This document shows, piece by piece, positions 1-9,400 of a DNA stretch of 38,519 bases; the first letter of the stretch is position 1; each line of letters begins with the position of its first letter. A program made the translations under genes and the position numbers. The notes beneath the pieces were generated by a model. It had not been told where the DNA came from. It worked only from the letters and a program-made list of their open reading frames with translations, and made no database searches. The stretch is from Chrysochromulina parva (Eukaryota > Haptophyta > Prymnesiales > Chrysochromulinaceae): assembly GCA_002887195.1 (NCBI GenBank), contig PJAB01000136.1:1-38519 (forward strand), written 5' to 3'.

Positions 1-1143
1 CTTACCCTGGATGCACGGGAGCATCGCCGACGGGTGCAGCACCTGCGCCCCAAAATAGGCGAGCTCGATCGCCTCATCGTACTTGAGAGATTTGATCGGA
101 AAAGCCTCGGGCACGCGGCGTGGGTCCGCCGTGTACACGCCGTCGACGTTCTTCCACATGGTAATCTTGGAGGCGCCCATGAGGCGCGCGAAGATGGTCG
201 CCGAATAGTCCGAACCGGAGCGCTTGAGCGTCGTCGGTGTGCCCTCGAGCGTCGCCGCCACGAAGCCAGTCACGACCACGATCGGCGCCGTCTTCCTACT
301 ATCCACTGAGAGGAGTCCGGCGCGCTCGGGTGCTCGGAACCAGTCGCCCACGCGATCGGCCGTAATCTCCCAGAGCGGGTCGACGCCCACCACGTTCGCC
401 GAGCCCTTCTCTCCAAGGCCGAAGCCCGTCTGCTCGACCACGAGCACCTCGCGCGCGTCGAGCCATGCGCTCGGCACGTCAAGGGTGTCGAGGTACGCGT
501 GCATCGTCATCGCGGACCACACCTCGCCGTAGCCGGTGACGAGCTCCATCGTGGCGGGCGGGATCGTCTTGAGTAAGCCGACTGCGCGCACCACGTTGAT
601 AATGTCCTTCGAGTCGGCAGCGATCCGCGCCTCCACATTGGCCGCGTGCGCGGGCGTTGCAATCTGGCGGACGATCTCGATCTGTTCCTGCACGATCAAG
701 TTCAGTGTCTCGCTCGCCTTGCTCATGTCATTGAGCGCCGCCTGCACGACCTTGATCAGCTTGTCGGTTACGCCGGCCTTGGCCGACACGATCGCCATCG
801 TGGGAGCGTACGAGCCGGTCACCTCAAGCTGTCGCTTCGACTCTGCCACGAGCAGATCGCTGCACTCCTTGTACAGTGCGGCGGTGGCGAGCGAAGCACC
901 GCCGAACTTGTGCACCTCCCACTTGGCTGTGCTAGACGCGGGCATTGGCGCCGCCGGAAGCTCGGCCGGCGTGGCCGCCACGCTCATGTGCAACCGTGGC
1001 TGGCGCTCCTGCAGTGGCTGCGACCAAACCGTGGTGGCCGTTCGCAGATGACTGCTACCACCTATGATTGGCGTGCCGCCGAGCATCCATGCGGCGCTGC
1101 CGCACACGAAACTGAGGAGGTAGAAGCACCGAAGTGTATCCAT
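1..1143 (-). CDS. Aspartate kinase domain, probable plastid aspartokinase-homoserine dehydrogenase (partial, N-terminal part)
   Basis: Catalyses ATP-dependent phosphorylation of aspartate, the first step of Lys/Thr/Met synthesis, here probably in the plastid. The frame runs from ATG at 1143 through the window edge (381 codons visible). Residues 1-23 form a hydrophobic signal peptide ending GSAAW, with an aromatic residue near the cleavage site. A Ser/Thr/Arg-rich transit-like stretch follows to about residue 72. The kinase then shows KFGGAS (79-84), TTLKRSGSDYSA (substrate/nucleotide loop), VDGVYTADPR and AYFGAQVLHP. The TTLKR-GSD and VDGVY-ADPR pattern is closer to bifunctional AK-HSDH than to monofunctional LysC types, but the dehydrogenase half lies outside the window. 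The usual Thr/Ser before Ser in KFGG[TS]S is Ala. The first five bases read GTAAG on the coding strand, a good splice donor, so the exon may end here. It shares a 166-bp upstream region with the divergent gene. Confidence 0.9.
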   Translation of the reverse strand, partial: MDTLRCFYLLSFVCGSAAWMLGGTPIIGGSSHLRTATTVWSQPLQERQPRLHMSVAATPAELPAAPMPASSTAKWEVHKFGGASLATAALYKECSDLLVAESKRQLEVTGSYAPTMAIVSAKAGVTDKLIKVVQAALNDMSKASETLNLIVQEQIEIVRQIATPAHAANVEARIAADSKDIINVVRAVGLLKTIPPATMELVTGYGEVWSAMTMHAYLDTLDVPSAWLDAREVLVVEQTGFGLGEKGSANVVGVDPLWEITADRVGDWFRAPERAGLLSVDSRKTAPIVVVTGFVAATLEGTPTTLKRSGSDYSATIFARLMGASKITMWKNVDGVYTADPRRVPEAFPIKSLKYDEAIELAYFGAQVLHPSAMLPCIQGK

Positions 1144-1309
1144 GGCGCACTACGGAAGCGACGCAGGCAGACGCAGTGCAGGGCGAAGGACAAGAATCTC
1201 CCACGAAATCTCCTTGATGACGAGTGCGGCGCGAGTTGGGTCTCAAAAAGCCAAACTTGCTGTGTGAGAGGGATCGCGGAAGAAAAGCTCCTTGGATTGT
1301 GCGGGCCAC
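1144..1309. promoter_or_regulatory. Shared divergent promoter region
   Basis: This 166-bp gap separates the ATGs of two divergent genes (aspartate kinase on minus, probable lumenal protein on plus). Both 5' UTRs and both core promoters must fit here unless upstream exons exist. No convincing TATA box is seen. Confidence 0.5.
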
Positions 1310-2242
1310 ATGAGAATCACGCCTACTCGGCGAGTCTGTGTGAGCTCAGTGCTGGTCACGGCTCTGACAGCGATGCCGCCACCAACACTCGCGCGCGTAA
1401 AAGGCGCGGCTGAGATGGACCTTGAGTTCTACGCACGAGGTCTGCTTGGCGGCAGCGCCTCACCAGCACCCAAAACGCAGCTACCGCCAATATCCAGGCA
1501 GTTAGATGAGCGGCTCGCCGCAGCAATGCTCTCGGCGGTAGCCGCTGGTATGGCTCCCTCGGTCAAGATGAGCCCGGCCGAGCTCCGCACTGCCGCTGCT
1601 GCACTCCGGCCACAGTTGGCCATTGAGTATGACCGCGTGAATGCTGTCGGCGCCTTTGGCGGCGGAGCAGGCTACGATGCGGCGGTGGGAGCTCGTACTG
1701 CAGCAAGCTACTCGGAATCCCAGCAGCAGTTTGGCTTCGACCTGTCTGTGCTAGCCCTCTTTACAGTGCTAGCCGACGCGAAGCTTGGGCGGCGTGAGTC
1801 AGCCGATGTGAGTCGTCGCATTGGCGAGGAACTCCTCGGCGTGTTTCCTCCTGCGGCGCGCTGCACGGATCGCGACAGCCTCGGCACCCTCATTGCTTCG
1901 TGGCGTGCCCTGCTCGATGAGCTGAAAGCGGCTGGTTACATAGACGGCTACAGCGTTGACGACTCCGACGCCGATGAGGCGTTGTGGAAGCAAAAGTCGT
2001 CGCTCAGCCCGACGCGTCTCACCGTCACACTCAACGACTCGGCGACGCTGCGTGCCGCGCTGCTGCTCAACGGTCGCGGCGTCTCGCCGGAGATTGCGCG
2101 GCCGTTGCTCACCGCCTTTGCGGCCTCTTGCGGAGCACGCGTCGTTGAGCAGGCCGAATACTTTCTCGATGACTATCGCGAGTCGCCCCTGGAATACCGT
2201 GCCTCGCAGACGCTGCTCTCATACACATTGGCGCCGGAGTAA
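1310..2242 (+). CDS. Hypothetical protein with Tat/Sec-like signal, possible thylakoid-lumen protein
   Basis: 310 aa. The first in-frame ATG is at 1310; the frame is open further upstream only with a TTG start. The N-terminus carries TRR followed by a hydrophobic run and TLA, resembling a twin-arginine or Sec signal. It is followed by DLEFYARGLLGG, a style seen in lumenal proteins. The mature part is helical and Ala-rich, with no catalytic motif I recognise. The C-terminal part (about 205-310) is acidic with mixed helices. If it is lumenal, a plastid-entry presequence is missing and may sit in an unrecognised 5' exon, although the divergent neighbour leaves only 166 bp. It could equally be a secreted protein. 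It is followed 58 bp later by the next plus-strand gene. The coding call is solid; the function is unknown. Confidence 0.72.
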   Translation: MRITPTRRVCVSSVLVTALTAMPPPTLARVKGAAEMDLEFYARGLLGGSASPAPKTQLPPISRQLDERLAAAMLSAVAAGMAPSVKMSPAELRTAAAALRPQLAIEYDRVNAVGAFGGGAGYDAAVGARTAASYSESQQQFGFDLSVLALFTVLADAKLGRRESADVSRRIGEELLGVFPPAARCTDRDSLGTLIASWRALLDELKAAGYIDGYSVDDSDADEALWKQKSSLSPTRLTVTLNDSATLRAALLLNGRGVSPEIARPLLTAFAASCGARVVEQAEYFLDDYRESPLEYRASQTLLSYTLAPE

Positions 2243-2300
2243 TCGGGTCGAATCGCATTTCTTCACAGCATAGTTCACACCCTCGTTTTGAACCTCTAGA

Positions 2301-3842
2301 ATGGAAAAGGACTTGGCCTCTTCCCTGGACTGCTTGCGTTCCAAGGCCCGCGTGCATGCTGTTGCTCGTGTGCTGGCGATGTCTGGCTCTCATGGAGATA
2401 GTGAGCTGACGCGCATACAAGCGCACGCGCAGGCTATCGCAAGCACTTCGTGCAAGACTGTGGCGGACTTGGCTTCGTGGATACTAGGCGAGGGTGCCTC
2501 ACAAGGTCTGGATGTCTACAGCCTGCACGTGCTCAAGAAGGCCTTCGAGGCTGCTAGAGGCGGCGGCGCATCATTAGCGATACCAAACCCGCCGCCGCTA
2601 GCAGGACCAGCAGCATCTGCAATGCGCCTCCTCTCCTTTGACGCGTTGCGTCGTGCACGTGGCACCTTGGAGGACTTCACACAATTCTACTTGCCATTGC
2701 ACGGTCTGAAGGATCGAGACTTTTTTCGCTGGTGGCACGTCCTCGTCTACGCCGAGGCTTGCATCTACCAGCTCGATGAAGACAACGAGGCCAAGTGCTT
2801 CGCGCGCCTCACCGATGTAGCGGGTGCACCAGCTGGTGGCCGGGGCGGCGGCGGCGGCGGCAGCGGCGGTGCTCCTGCAGACGTGCCCGTGATCGAATGC
2901 CCTTGCGGAGCCGGGCCTACAAGCATGCTCACGGCGCGCACCGAGCGCAACAACGGTCGGCAGTTCTTCAGGTGCCCCAACGGCCCCAATGGCAAGTGCA
3001 GCTTCTTTCAATGGGCCGACGAGCCACCATCCCCTGCCAAGGCAGGCGGCGCCGCCAAAGGCCCTGGTCACGTTACCACGTCCGCTCATGAAGCCACAGA
3101 CGTCGAGCAGGCGCTCTACGCCATTCTGCATGTACACGGCTTGGTCTCTTCGCGCGTGGCTGAGGAGCTCGCGTCCGGGCAGCGGTACTGGGCTCTGGAG
3201 AGGAAGCTCTGTACAGCCATGGCGAGCTTGCAAGCCGTCAGTCTGGAAGACGTTATGGAGGCGAGCCAGCGAAAATCGTTCGACTATCGAGTGCTGCATG
3301 CTATACTGTGCCAGCTCTGTGGCGAGGTCCCATCTGAAGCGCTGCTGCGCTTCCTTCACGTCGACGAATGCCTGACAGACATTGCCGACGATCTGCTCGA
3401 CTACGAAAAGGATGTTCACGGAAACGCTTTCAATGTTCTGCGCGGCGTGGTGCATGCCACACGCAGGGACGGCTCTGCCGCAGCTCTAGAATTGGCCTCT
3501 AGAATTGGAGAGATGGAAGAGGAGCACGAGGCGTTGCTCCAGGCCCTGCCCATCGAGCAGCGACAAGTATACTGCGCCAATCGGGCTGCGGCCATGGCCA
3601 AGCCAGGCGCGGATAAGTGGACCTTCCCGGCCCAGATCTTTTGTCCTGCCGACGAGGCTCGCTACCGATTGGAATGCGCACTGTCAGAGGAGCAGCAAGA
3701 CAATGAATCGGACCTTGACGCAGGCAAACCGTCCGCGGGCTTCGAGGTGGCAGCTTGCGACGCCAAGGAGCACACCGTGCCGACGGCATCGTGGCGCGCT
3801 CACAAAAAGAGCAAGCGCCAGCGAACAGGAACTCTCTGTTAA
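2301..3842 (+). CDS. GRF-type zinc finger protein with terpenoid-synthase-like helical domain
   Basis: 513 aa from ATG 2301. Residues 108-163 (RARGTLEDF, LPLHGL, DFFRWW, IYQLDEDNE) and 262-465 (DIADDLLDYEKD at 360-371, NAFNVLRG) resemble a plant/algal family annotated as terpenoid-synthase-like helical proteins. This is from memory of the family and was not searched. Between the two halves, after a Gly-rich linker, residues 198-240 form a GRF zinc finger: C200-x-C202, NNGRQFFRC, C233, FFQWAD. GRF fingers bind single-stranded nucleic acid in APE2, TOP3A and NEIL3. The Asp-rich motif sits where prenyl synthases bind Mg-diphosphate but is not a standard DDxxD, so enzyme activity is doubtful. The C-terminus is basic (KKSKRQR) and could be a nuclear signal. 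Role inferred: a nuclear or organellar nucleic-acid-associated protein. Confidence 0.83.
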   Translation: MEKDLASSLDCLRSKARVHAVARVLAMSGSHGDSELTRIQAHAQAIASTSCKTVADLASWILGEGASQGLDVYSLHVLKKAFEAARGGGASLAIPNPPPLAGPAASAMRLLSFDALRRARGTLEDFTQFYLPLHGLKDRDFFRWWHVLVYAEACIYQLDEDNEAKCFARLTDVAGAPAGGRGGGGGGSGGAPADVPVIECPCGAGPTSMLTARTERNNGRQFFRCPNGPNGKCSFFQWADEPPSPAKAGGAAKGPGHVTTSAHEATDVEQALYAILHVHGLVSSRVAEELASGQRYWALERKLCTAMASLQAVSLEDVMEASQRKSFDYRVLHAILCQLCGEVPSEALLRFLHVDECLTDIADDLLDYEKDVHGNAFNVLRGVVHATRRDGSAAALELASRIGEMEEEHEALLQALPIEQRQVYCANRAAAMAKPGADKWTFPAQIFCPADEARYRLECALSEEQQDNESDLDAGKPSAGFEVAACDAKEHTVPTASWRAHKKSKRQRTGTLC

Positions 3843-4259
3843 AGTCAGGCATGCTAAAAAGCTTTTTAACATGGACGCGTCCATGATCGTCTGTCTATCT
3901 CGCAAAAAAATATAAGGGGGGGGACTACCTCGGGTCCACTCGGGATTGACCTCCACGGGCGCCCGCGTGGAGGAATGGAACATGCGAAATGAGAACAGTG
4001 GTGACGGCATGGTGGCACGACGGGACACGGGCATGGAAACCCGGCTTGTAGACCACTCGTTTCTCGTTAAATCTCTGCTGAGTAGTTTCTTGTTCACATG
4101 GCGTCGTTCACAGCTTTTGGGTCGGGCCCGCGTATGGGCCCGCGTATGCATAGCCAATCGTTTCCCATTTGTTTCCCACTTTTGGGTTGGGTCTGTTGTG
4201 ACCCATTTTAGGTTCGGAAAATATGCACGGAAAATAGAGGCCTCCGATTGCAGCCTCCG
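3843..4259. other. Intergenic region with 12-bp direct repeat
   Basis: This 417-bp gap lies between two plus-strand genes. It contains a perfect tandem GGGCCCGCGTAT pair at 4124-4147, a short A-rich stretch followed by G8 near 3906-3924, and T-rich runs near 4150-4200. No gene is seen; it is probably the 3' end of one gene and the promoter of the next. Confidence 0.5.
4124..4147 (+). repeat. Tandem 12-bp repeat (2 units)
   Basis: Two adjacent perfect copies of GGGCCCGCGTAT lie about 112 bp upstream of the next ATG. They could be duplicated promoter elements. Confidence 0.8.
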
Positions 4260-5951
4260 ATGGGGCGCCCGAAAAAGATGCCGTCCAAGAATGAAGACGG
4301 AGAGCCCTGCTTCCAATGCGGAGCGACCGAAAACACGCTTTGGTACAGCGCAAAAGATCCGCATAAAAACAGGCGCTGGATCTGCGCTGGCAATCGATGG
4401 CAGCGTGGCAGCCTGGTACGTTGCGAAGACAGATCTCACAAAGAGCGCCGGATTGCGAACGGCAAGTTCAGCATCGAGGACACCGGGTGGACGCGCTGGA
4501 CGCGCTGGAAGCCGGTCCTCTCCTCTGCGGAATCATTTCCTTCGGCAGGCCGGGTCGGCGGCGGCATCGGCGGCAACATCGGCGGCGGCATCGGAGGCGT
4601 GATTGGCGCCATGGGAGCCACTGTCGGAAGCGGCAGCGGCAGCGGCAGCGGCAGCGGCAGCGGCAGCATCGGCAGCATCGGCGGTGGGAGCGGCGACGAC
4701 GACATCGGCTTCTACATCATGCAGCTCGAAGCGATGCTTCGTCAACTGACGATGCACCAGCAGCTGCTGCATGAGCAGATGCAGTCGGCGACGGTGTCAA
4801 ACCAGCAGCGAACGCTGCAGCTACAGCAAGAGTCGTACCAGGCCCAGTGCGCCGGCAACCAGTTGTGGCTCCAGCAATGTCACGTGCGCCAGCAGGAGCT
4901 GATGCATGCGGTGCACTATTATCAGCGCTTGTGGCAGGCGGACTGCACGAGCGTCACTGGCACGCTCGGGTACGTGAAGCAGATCCTCGACGTGCTTCGA
5001 TGGCTCGATCAGCAAGGGCGCGAGTTCCAGCAAACGCCCACGCTCCACCATGGCGGAGACGCGAGCCAGCCTCCGACCTTTCTCGAGCAGACGCTGCAGC
5101 AGGTGTGCGCGATCCCAGGCATCACTACGAAGCCACCCGCTGGGGTGGCGCGCACCCAGCTTCCTCAACCGGGCTTTGAGGGCGCTGGGATGGGCGCTGG
5201 GAATCCGCCGCCACCACCTCCTTCAAAGTCTCTCGTACCGCAACAGCCGCCCCCGCAGTGGATGCCTTTCGGAGGGGGTGCGCCTCCGCCGCCGCGCTCG
5301 CAGTCACCGGGAGCTCCACCGCCGCCCTCGCATCTCCCGAGCTCCTCCGGCCCGCCGCAATCGTCGCTTTGTCCGCCGCCGCCGCCGCCGCCGCCCGCAG
5401 CGGCAGCAGCGAGAGCAGGCGAGTCGTCGGGCTCGTCATGGTCTGGTTCGTCAATCTCACCCGCCCGTGGCAGCATGGCCACGCCAGCCGAGCCGTCAGG
5501 CGCCGTCGGCAGCAGCACTTGCGACGCTGCTGCCATGAAGGGCGCATCCTTCCCTAACTGCACCGGAGGGGGGGACACGATGGCGGCGGGCGGCGGTGCG
5601 CCAGCTTCGTCAGCTTCGTCAGCTTCGTCAACCCCTGTGGGCATGACGTCACTCTCGGCGGGTTCGTCAGCGTCGTCAGTGTCGTCAACCCCCATGGGCA
5701 CGGGGCCACTCTCGGCGCACGCCGACACTGCCAGCCTTGATCCTCGGTGCGACGCCAACACATCGCAACACATCGTGGCGCGCATACGAAAAGGATTCAG
5801 GCGGCTTGAGCCAGGACTCACGCTCGATGACGACTCGTCTGATGAGGACGACGGCCATCCACTTCACACGCCGATTCTCAACGGCCGCGCGGCATCTTCT
5901 AGCGCCACGCCCCTCGACGAAACCGTGCGCTCAACGGGATGGGCGGCCTGA
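4260..5951 (+). CDS. GATA-like zinc-finger protein with low-complexity Gly/Ser and proline-rich regions
   Basis: 563 aa from the first ATG, 4260 (the longer frame needs a TTG). GRPKK at 2-6 resembles an AT-hook. C17-x2-C20-G..T..LW followed by RRWIC42 and C55 resembles the first half of a GATA finger (CxxCGxxxTxxW). The second CxxC of GATA is not kept: the spacing is C42-x12-C55. Then come Gly-rich and (GS)n tracts (about 102-145), a Gln/Leu-rich coiled-coil segment (about 155-245), and a long proline-rich, Ser-rich disordered tail with an acidic patch DDDSSDEDD. Probably a chromatin or transcription-associated nuclear protein; DNA binding is inferred. An AATAAA lies 373 bp downstream. The 5952-6336 sequence is open in another frame, so a missed intron extending the protein cannot be excluded. 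Confidence 0.75.
   Translation: MGRPKKMPSKNEDGEPCFQCGATENTLWYSAKDPHKNRRWICAGNRWQRGSLVRCEDRSHKERRIANGKFSIEDTGWTRWTRWKPVLSSAESFPSAGRVGGGIGGNIGGGIGGVIGAMGATVGSGSGSGSGSGSGSIGSIGGGSGDDDIGFYIMQLEAMLRQLTMHQQLLHEQMQSATVSNQQRTLQLQQESYQAQCAGNQLWLQQCHVRQQELMHAVHYYQRLWQADCTSVTGTLGYVKQILDVLRWLDQQGREFQQTPTLHHGGDASQPPTFLEQTLQQVCAIPGITTKPPAGVARTQLPQPGFEGAGMGAGNPPPPPPSKSLVPQQPPPQWMPFGGGAPPPPRSQSPGAPPPPSHLPSSSGPPQSSLCPPPPPPPPAAAAARAGESSGSSWSGSSISPARGSMATPAEPSGAVGSSTCDAAAMKGASFPNCTGGGDTMAAGGGAPASSASSASSTPVGMTSLSAGSSASSVSSTPMGTGPLSAHADTASLDPRCDANTSQHIVARIRKGFRRLEPGLTLDDDSSDEDDGHPLHTPILNGRAASSSATPLDETVRSTGWAA
4632..4668 (+). repeat. Hexanucleotide GGCAGC repeat
   Basis: About six near-perfect GGCAGC units encode the (Gly-Ser)n tract of the GATA-like protein. 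It is a potentially length-variable coding microsatellite. Confidence 0.85.
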
Positions 5952-6488
5952 AGCCATAGCAACACTACACGCCACACTATTCACTGGCGCCGTTGCTGCC
6001 AGCAGCGCCGCTGCCCGCCGCAGGGCCTCACGTCCAACTGGCGAGCACGTACCCCATGATGGCCACATCGCTCTTCCGCTGGGGGCAAAGCCTCCGCTCG
6101 CCCCCGTTGACATCCCAGCGAAAGCTAAGCGAAAACACCGTGCGTCCGCATTGGCCAGCCAGCCGCAGCGAGCGGAGGACCCTCCGGCCGCCTGGTCGCC
6201 ATCCGGCATCCGCGATCTCTGGGCTCTGCCACGCCAGTCTTGGGGGAGACTCAGTCTCGAGTATGAGACTGGAGTCAGCATTGCAGCAGCCCACCAGGAG
6301 CAGGAGGCCCTCTTTAAAAAAGGAATAAAACAGTGAAACCGGGCTATAACCCGACTCATAACTGGGCCCCTGTCTTGACCGGAGCGGACCGTTGACCGAC
6401 CGTCTTGTAAGATGTACGATTTCTCATCGCTTTGAGGCTCGTATTATTGTGGGACATCTTCTAGAGTCAAGAGAGTAGACCAGTTTGG
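5952..6488. other. Convergent 3' region between two genes
   Basis: The plus-strand GATA-like gene ends at 5951 and the minus-strand filamin gene ends at 6489. The gap contains a T/A-rich stretch and the only AATAAA nearby (6324). Part of it (to 6336) is open on the plus strand, without recognisable domains. Confidence 0.5.
6324..6329 (+). terminator. Candidate polyadenylation signal AATAAA
   Basis: An exact AATAAA on the plus strand, 373 bp after the stop of the GATA-like gene, in an A-rich context. Confidence 0.4.
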
Positions 6489-9400
6489 TCAATGTGCACT
6501 GTCGGTGGTCGTTGACGCACTCCCAGCCCCCACGCCACGTGGCGTGCTCGCCGAGCGAGGCCGTGGAGACGCACCGGCTTGGCTCGCGAAAACGTTCGCG
6601 TTCTTGCTGCTCTTATTGGCCGCCGTGCCGCGTGCTGAGAGGGGCCGGCAACTTTCAGGGCTTCTGCCCGGACCTCGAGCCGATTGCTGACGTCGAGGGC
6701 TCGCGATGCCTCGTTGGGAGTCTAGTGCCGAGGGGGAGGGCGAAGGGGCTGCAGCCAGCGCACGTTCTGTCGCCGTCCTGCGTGGGCTCTCTCGACCCTG
6801 GACTCTCTCAGTATAAGAGGTATGGATGAAGATGTGGAATGGACTGCCGCGCACGTGCCGTCTGTCCACGGGTTTCAAGGAGCCGCCCAAGCCAACCATG
6901 ACACTCAGGAAGTATTTCCCTGACATAGGGAGCATGTAGGTGACCTTGTGCCTGCCATTGCCGCAATTTTCGATGTCGATCTTCTGTTCATGAACGGCAG
7001 GAGACACCGTCACCGTGAGTGGCAGATGATGCTTCGCGGTGATGTTACCCGCCTCGTCTCGGGCGTCAACGAAGAACGACGCTGGCGCCATTGAGTACCC
7101 TCCACGCGTACCGTCGCCACGCGCCACACAGTGCGAAGGGGAAGGTATGCCATGTGCCACGTCGTACTGAATCGGCGCCCCTCCAATCAGCACGAGGTTT
7201 GCTCCATCCGTCATGGAGATTTCGAGCGTCTGCTTTTCTGTGGCCATCGGAGTGAAGTGGACCTCGTACGAGCCGTCTCGGCGATCGTAGACAACCAGCC
7301 CGCGAGTCGGCACATCTTTGGGATGAAACGGCACAGCACGCGCCGAATGCACACACTCGCCAGGCGTACGTACGGACGCGCGCACTTCGTGGCTGCCGTT
7401 CGTGCACACGTTACCAAACTTGTCGCGCAGCGTGGCCACGATGATGATGCGCTCACCAGCTGGCAAAGGCTTGGACAGATCGAGCATGTGAGCGTATGTG
7501 CTATTCTCTGGGTCTGGTGAGAGAGGGTGCACGAGCAAGGGGTAGGTGCCATGCGGCAAGCCGACTTGCTCGCCTTTGACCCACGCAGTCACGCGGTACC
7601 ATCCTGCGACCCTGAGAGAGAATGAGAACGTGGCTCCTAGGCGAGGCACCAGCATATCGATCTCCTCCTGGGTTTTGCACAGCTCAACGCCTATGATGGG
7701 CATCTCATGTGCCTTTGTATGCAGGTCGATGGTAACGGGCGTGCCGCTCTCGTCCATACCACCCGGGCAGAGCGTTGGGATGATAGGCTCAACCGTGAGC
7801 CGAGTATGCGTCTGCAGTGCCTCCGGGCTTGGTGATATTGGATTGAGGCATCGGTCGCGGAGCAGAAGCTGCCCACTCACCTCCTCGCCTGCAGTCACCT
7901 CCCCGAGCTGTTCAGCAAGCCCCACGATTTCGGTGTGCCTCGGGCTGATTAAGGCTCCGGACACGTAGACGGGATACGGCGACTCCTCGAGCTCTGTCTT
8001 TCCATAGCGAATGTAAACGTCGTACTCTCCCCCTTGCTTGATGCAGAAGCGGACCAAGTGCGCACCAGGCTCAACAGGAGGAGGTGGCTCCTCGTCTTTG
8101 AAGGGGTCCTTCTCTCCATCGCCTGCAGTAAGCGGTGCCTCTTCTGACTTGTGCGCACGAGGCCTTTTTCCGTCTCCATAATACTTTTGAATGATCGCAT
8201 CGGGTGGCATCAGAGGCCCCGTTGGACGCTCGGGGACCTTGCGAGCAAAGCTTTTTTGCAAAGGCGTCTTATTCTGCGCCATCGTCGAGCCCTTCGGCAT
8301 CGCGTGCCCGGGGGTCGCATCCGATTGACGCATGCTCTGCTCGGTATCCTCCGTGCTCTTGGCCGTCTGCTTTGTATTATCGTGGCCACCGCGGAAACCC
8401 CTCGTCCACGGTGCAGGTGGTTCTTCGCCTCTGCGCAAGATCGCCACACGCAGGTGACCAAAGAGGCTCTTGCTAATGTCGCAAGGCCCCGGCTCACAGC
8501 CCATGAATTCCGAAGGCCGGAGCAGAAAGCTGGCCCAATCACCAGCGATAGCCGCTCGTGTTCCTTTTCCGTGCACGCGCGCCGTCGCTGGACCCCCAGC
8601 GGGGGGTATGATGAGCACTGGATACGGAGTCTTAGCGACGGGCTCGCCATCCTCGCCCTCGATGTGCAGCATGTAGCTGCCAGCCTTCCCTCGGTAGTAA
8701 ACCGTGTACACGCCATCGTTCGCCTCGGCCTCTGGCTCACGGGGCTCGACCCAGGCTTCGCCATCGGGCAGGCCATCGGGCAGGCCATCGGGCAGGCCTT
8801 CAGGCAGGTCCGTCTTGGGCTTATCTGCGTCGGGAGAGGTCCAGCCCTCGCGCGCGCGGAGACGCACGGTCCACGTATTGATTTCGCGGTTGCAGCGGTT
8901 TCCGAAACGATCGTTCGCCGTCAGCCTAAAGCGTCCGATGGTGCGTTCGGGCGTGCACGCGGGCCTGTCGTGAAACGGGGCCTTGCTGCCCATGGCGATG
9001 GCGATGTCGCTCGCAGCCATGAGCCTCCTCTTGTGATCGTTTGCAAGGCGATCCCGTTCGATCGCGGATGTCACCATGCGAGCGTCGACGTGCTGCTGCG
9101 GCTCCTCGAGGACTCGGCAAGAATGCGAGTCCACTGTCGAGTGCCTGACGATCACAGAGAGCGGGTCCAGTCCCATCTCCACATTCTCTCCTTCTCGGCG
9201 GCTCCTGATGACGCCGCTTGGAATCAAGTCACCGCAAAGGTAGGCTGCTGCCACGTAACGTCCTGCCTTCTCGCGCAGGAACTCCGCCTCGTGCACGCCC
9301 CTACCTTTGTAATGGCAATTCTCCATGTCCGTCCATGTATCGCTGGCCGCGACCTTGGATGGAGCTGGCGATTCTGGATCAGTCGCAGGGGGGAAACCAT

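Noticed and set aside
646..1413. Plus-strand open frame opposite aspartate kinase
   Set aside because: Antisense to a clear aspartate kinase, and it overlaps the divergent gene start.
3684..4439. Minus-strand 251-codon frame overlapping two plus-strand genes
   Set aside because: Overlaps the ends of two supported genes and has no recognisable domain.
5737..6336. Plus-strand open frame extending past the GATA-like gene stop
   Set aside because: It could be a spliced C-terminus, but no convincing donor/acceptor pair was identified and it has no domain; left as a caveat in that gene's entry.
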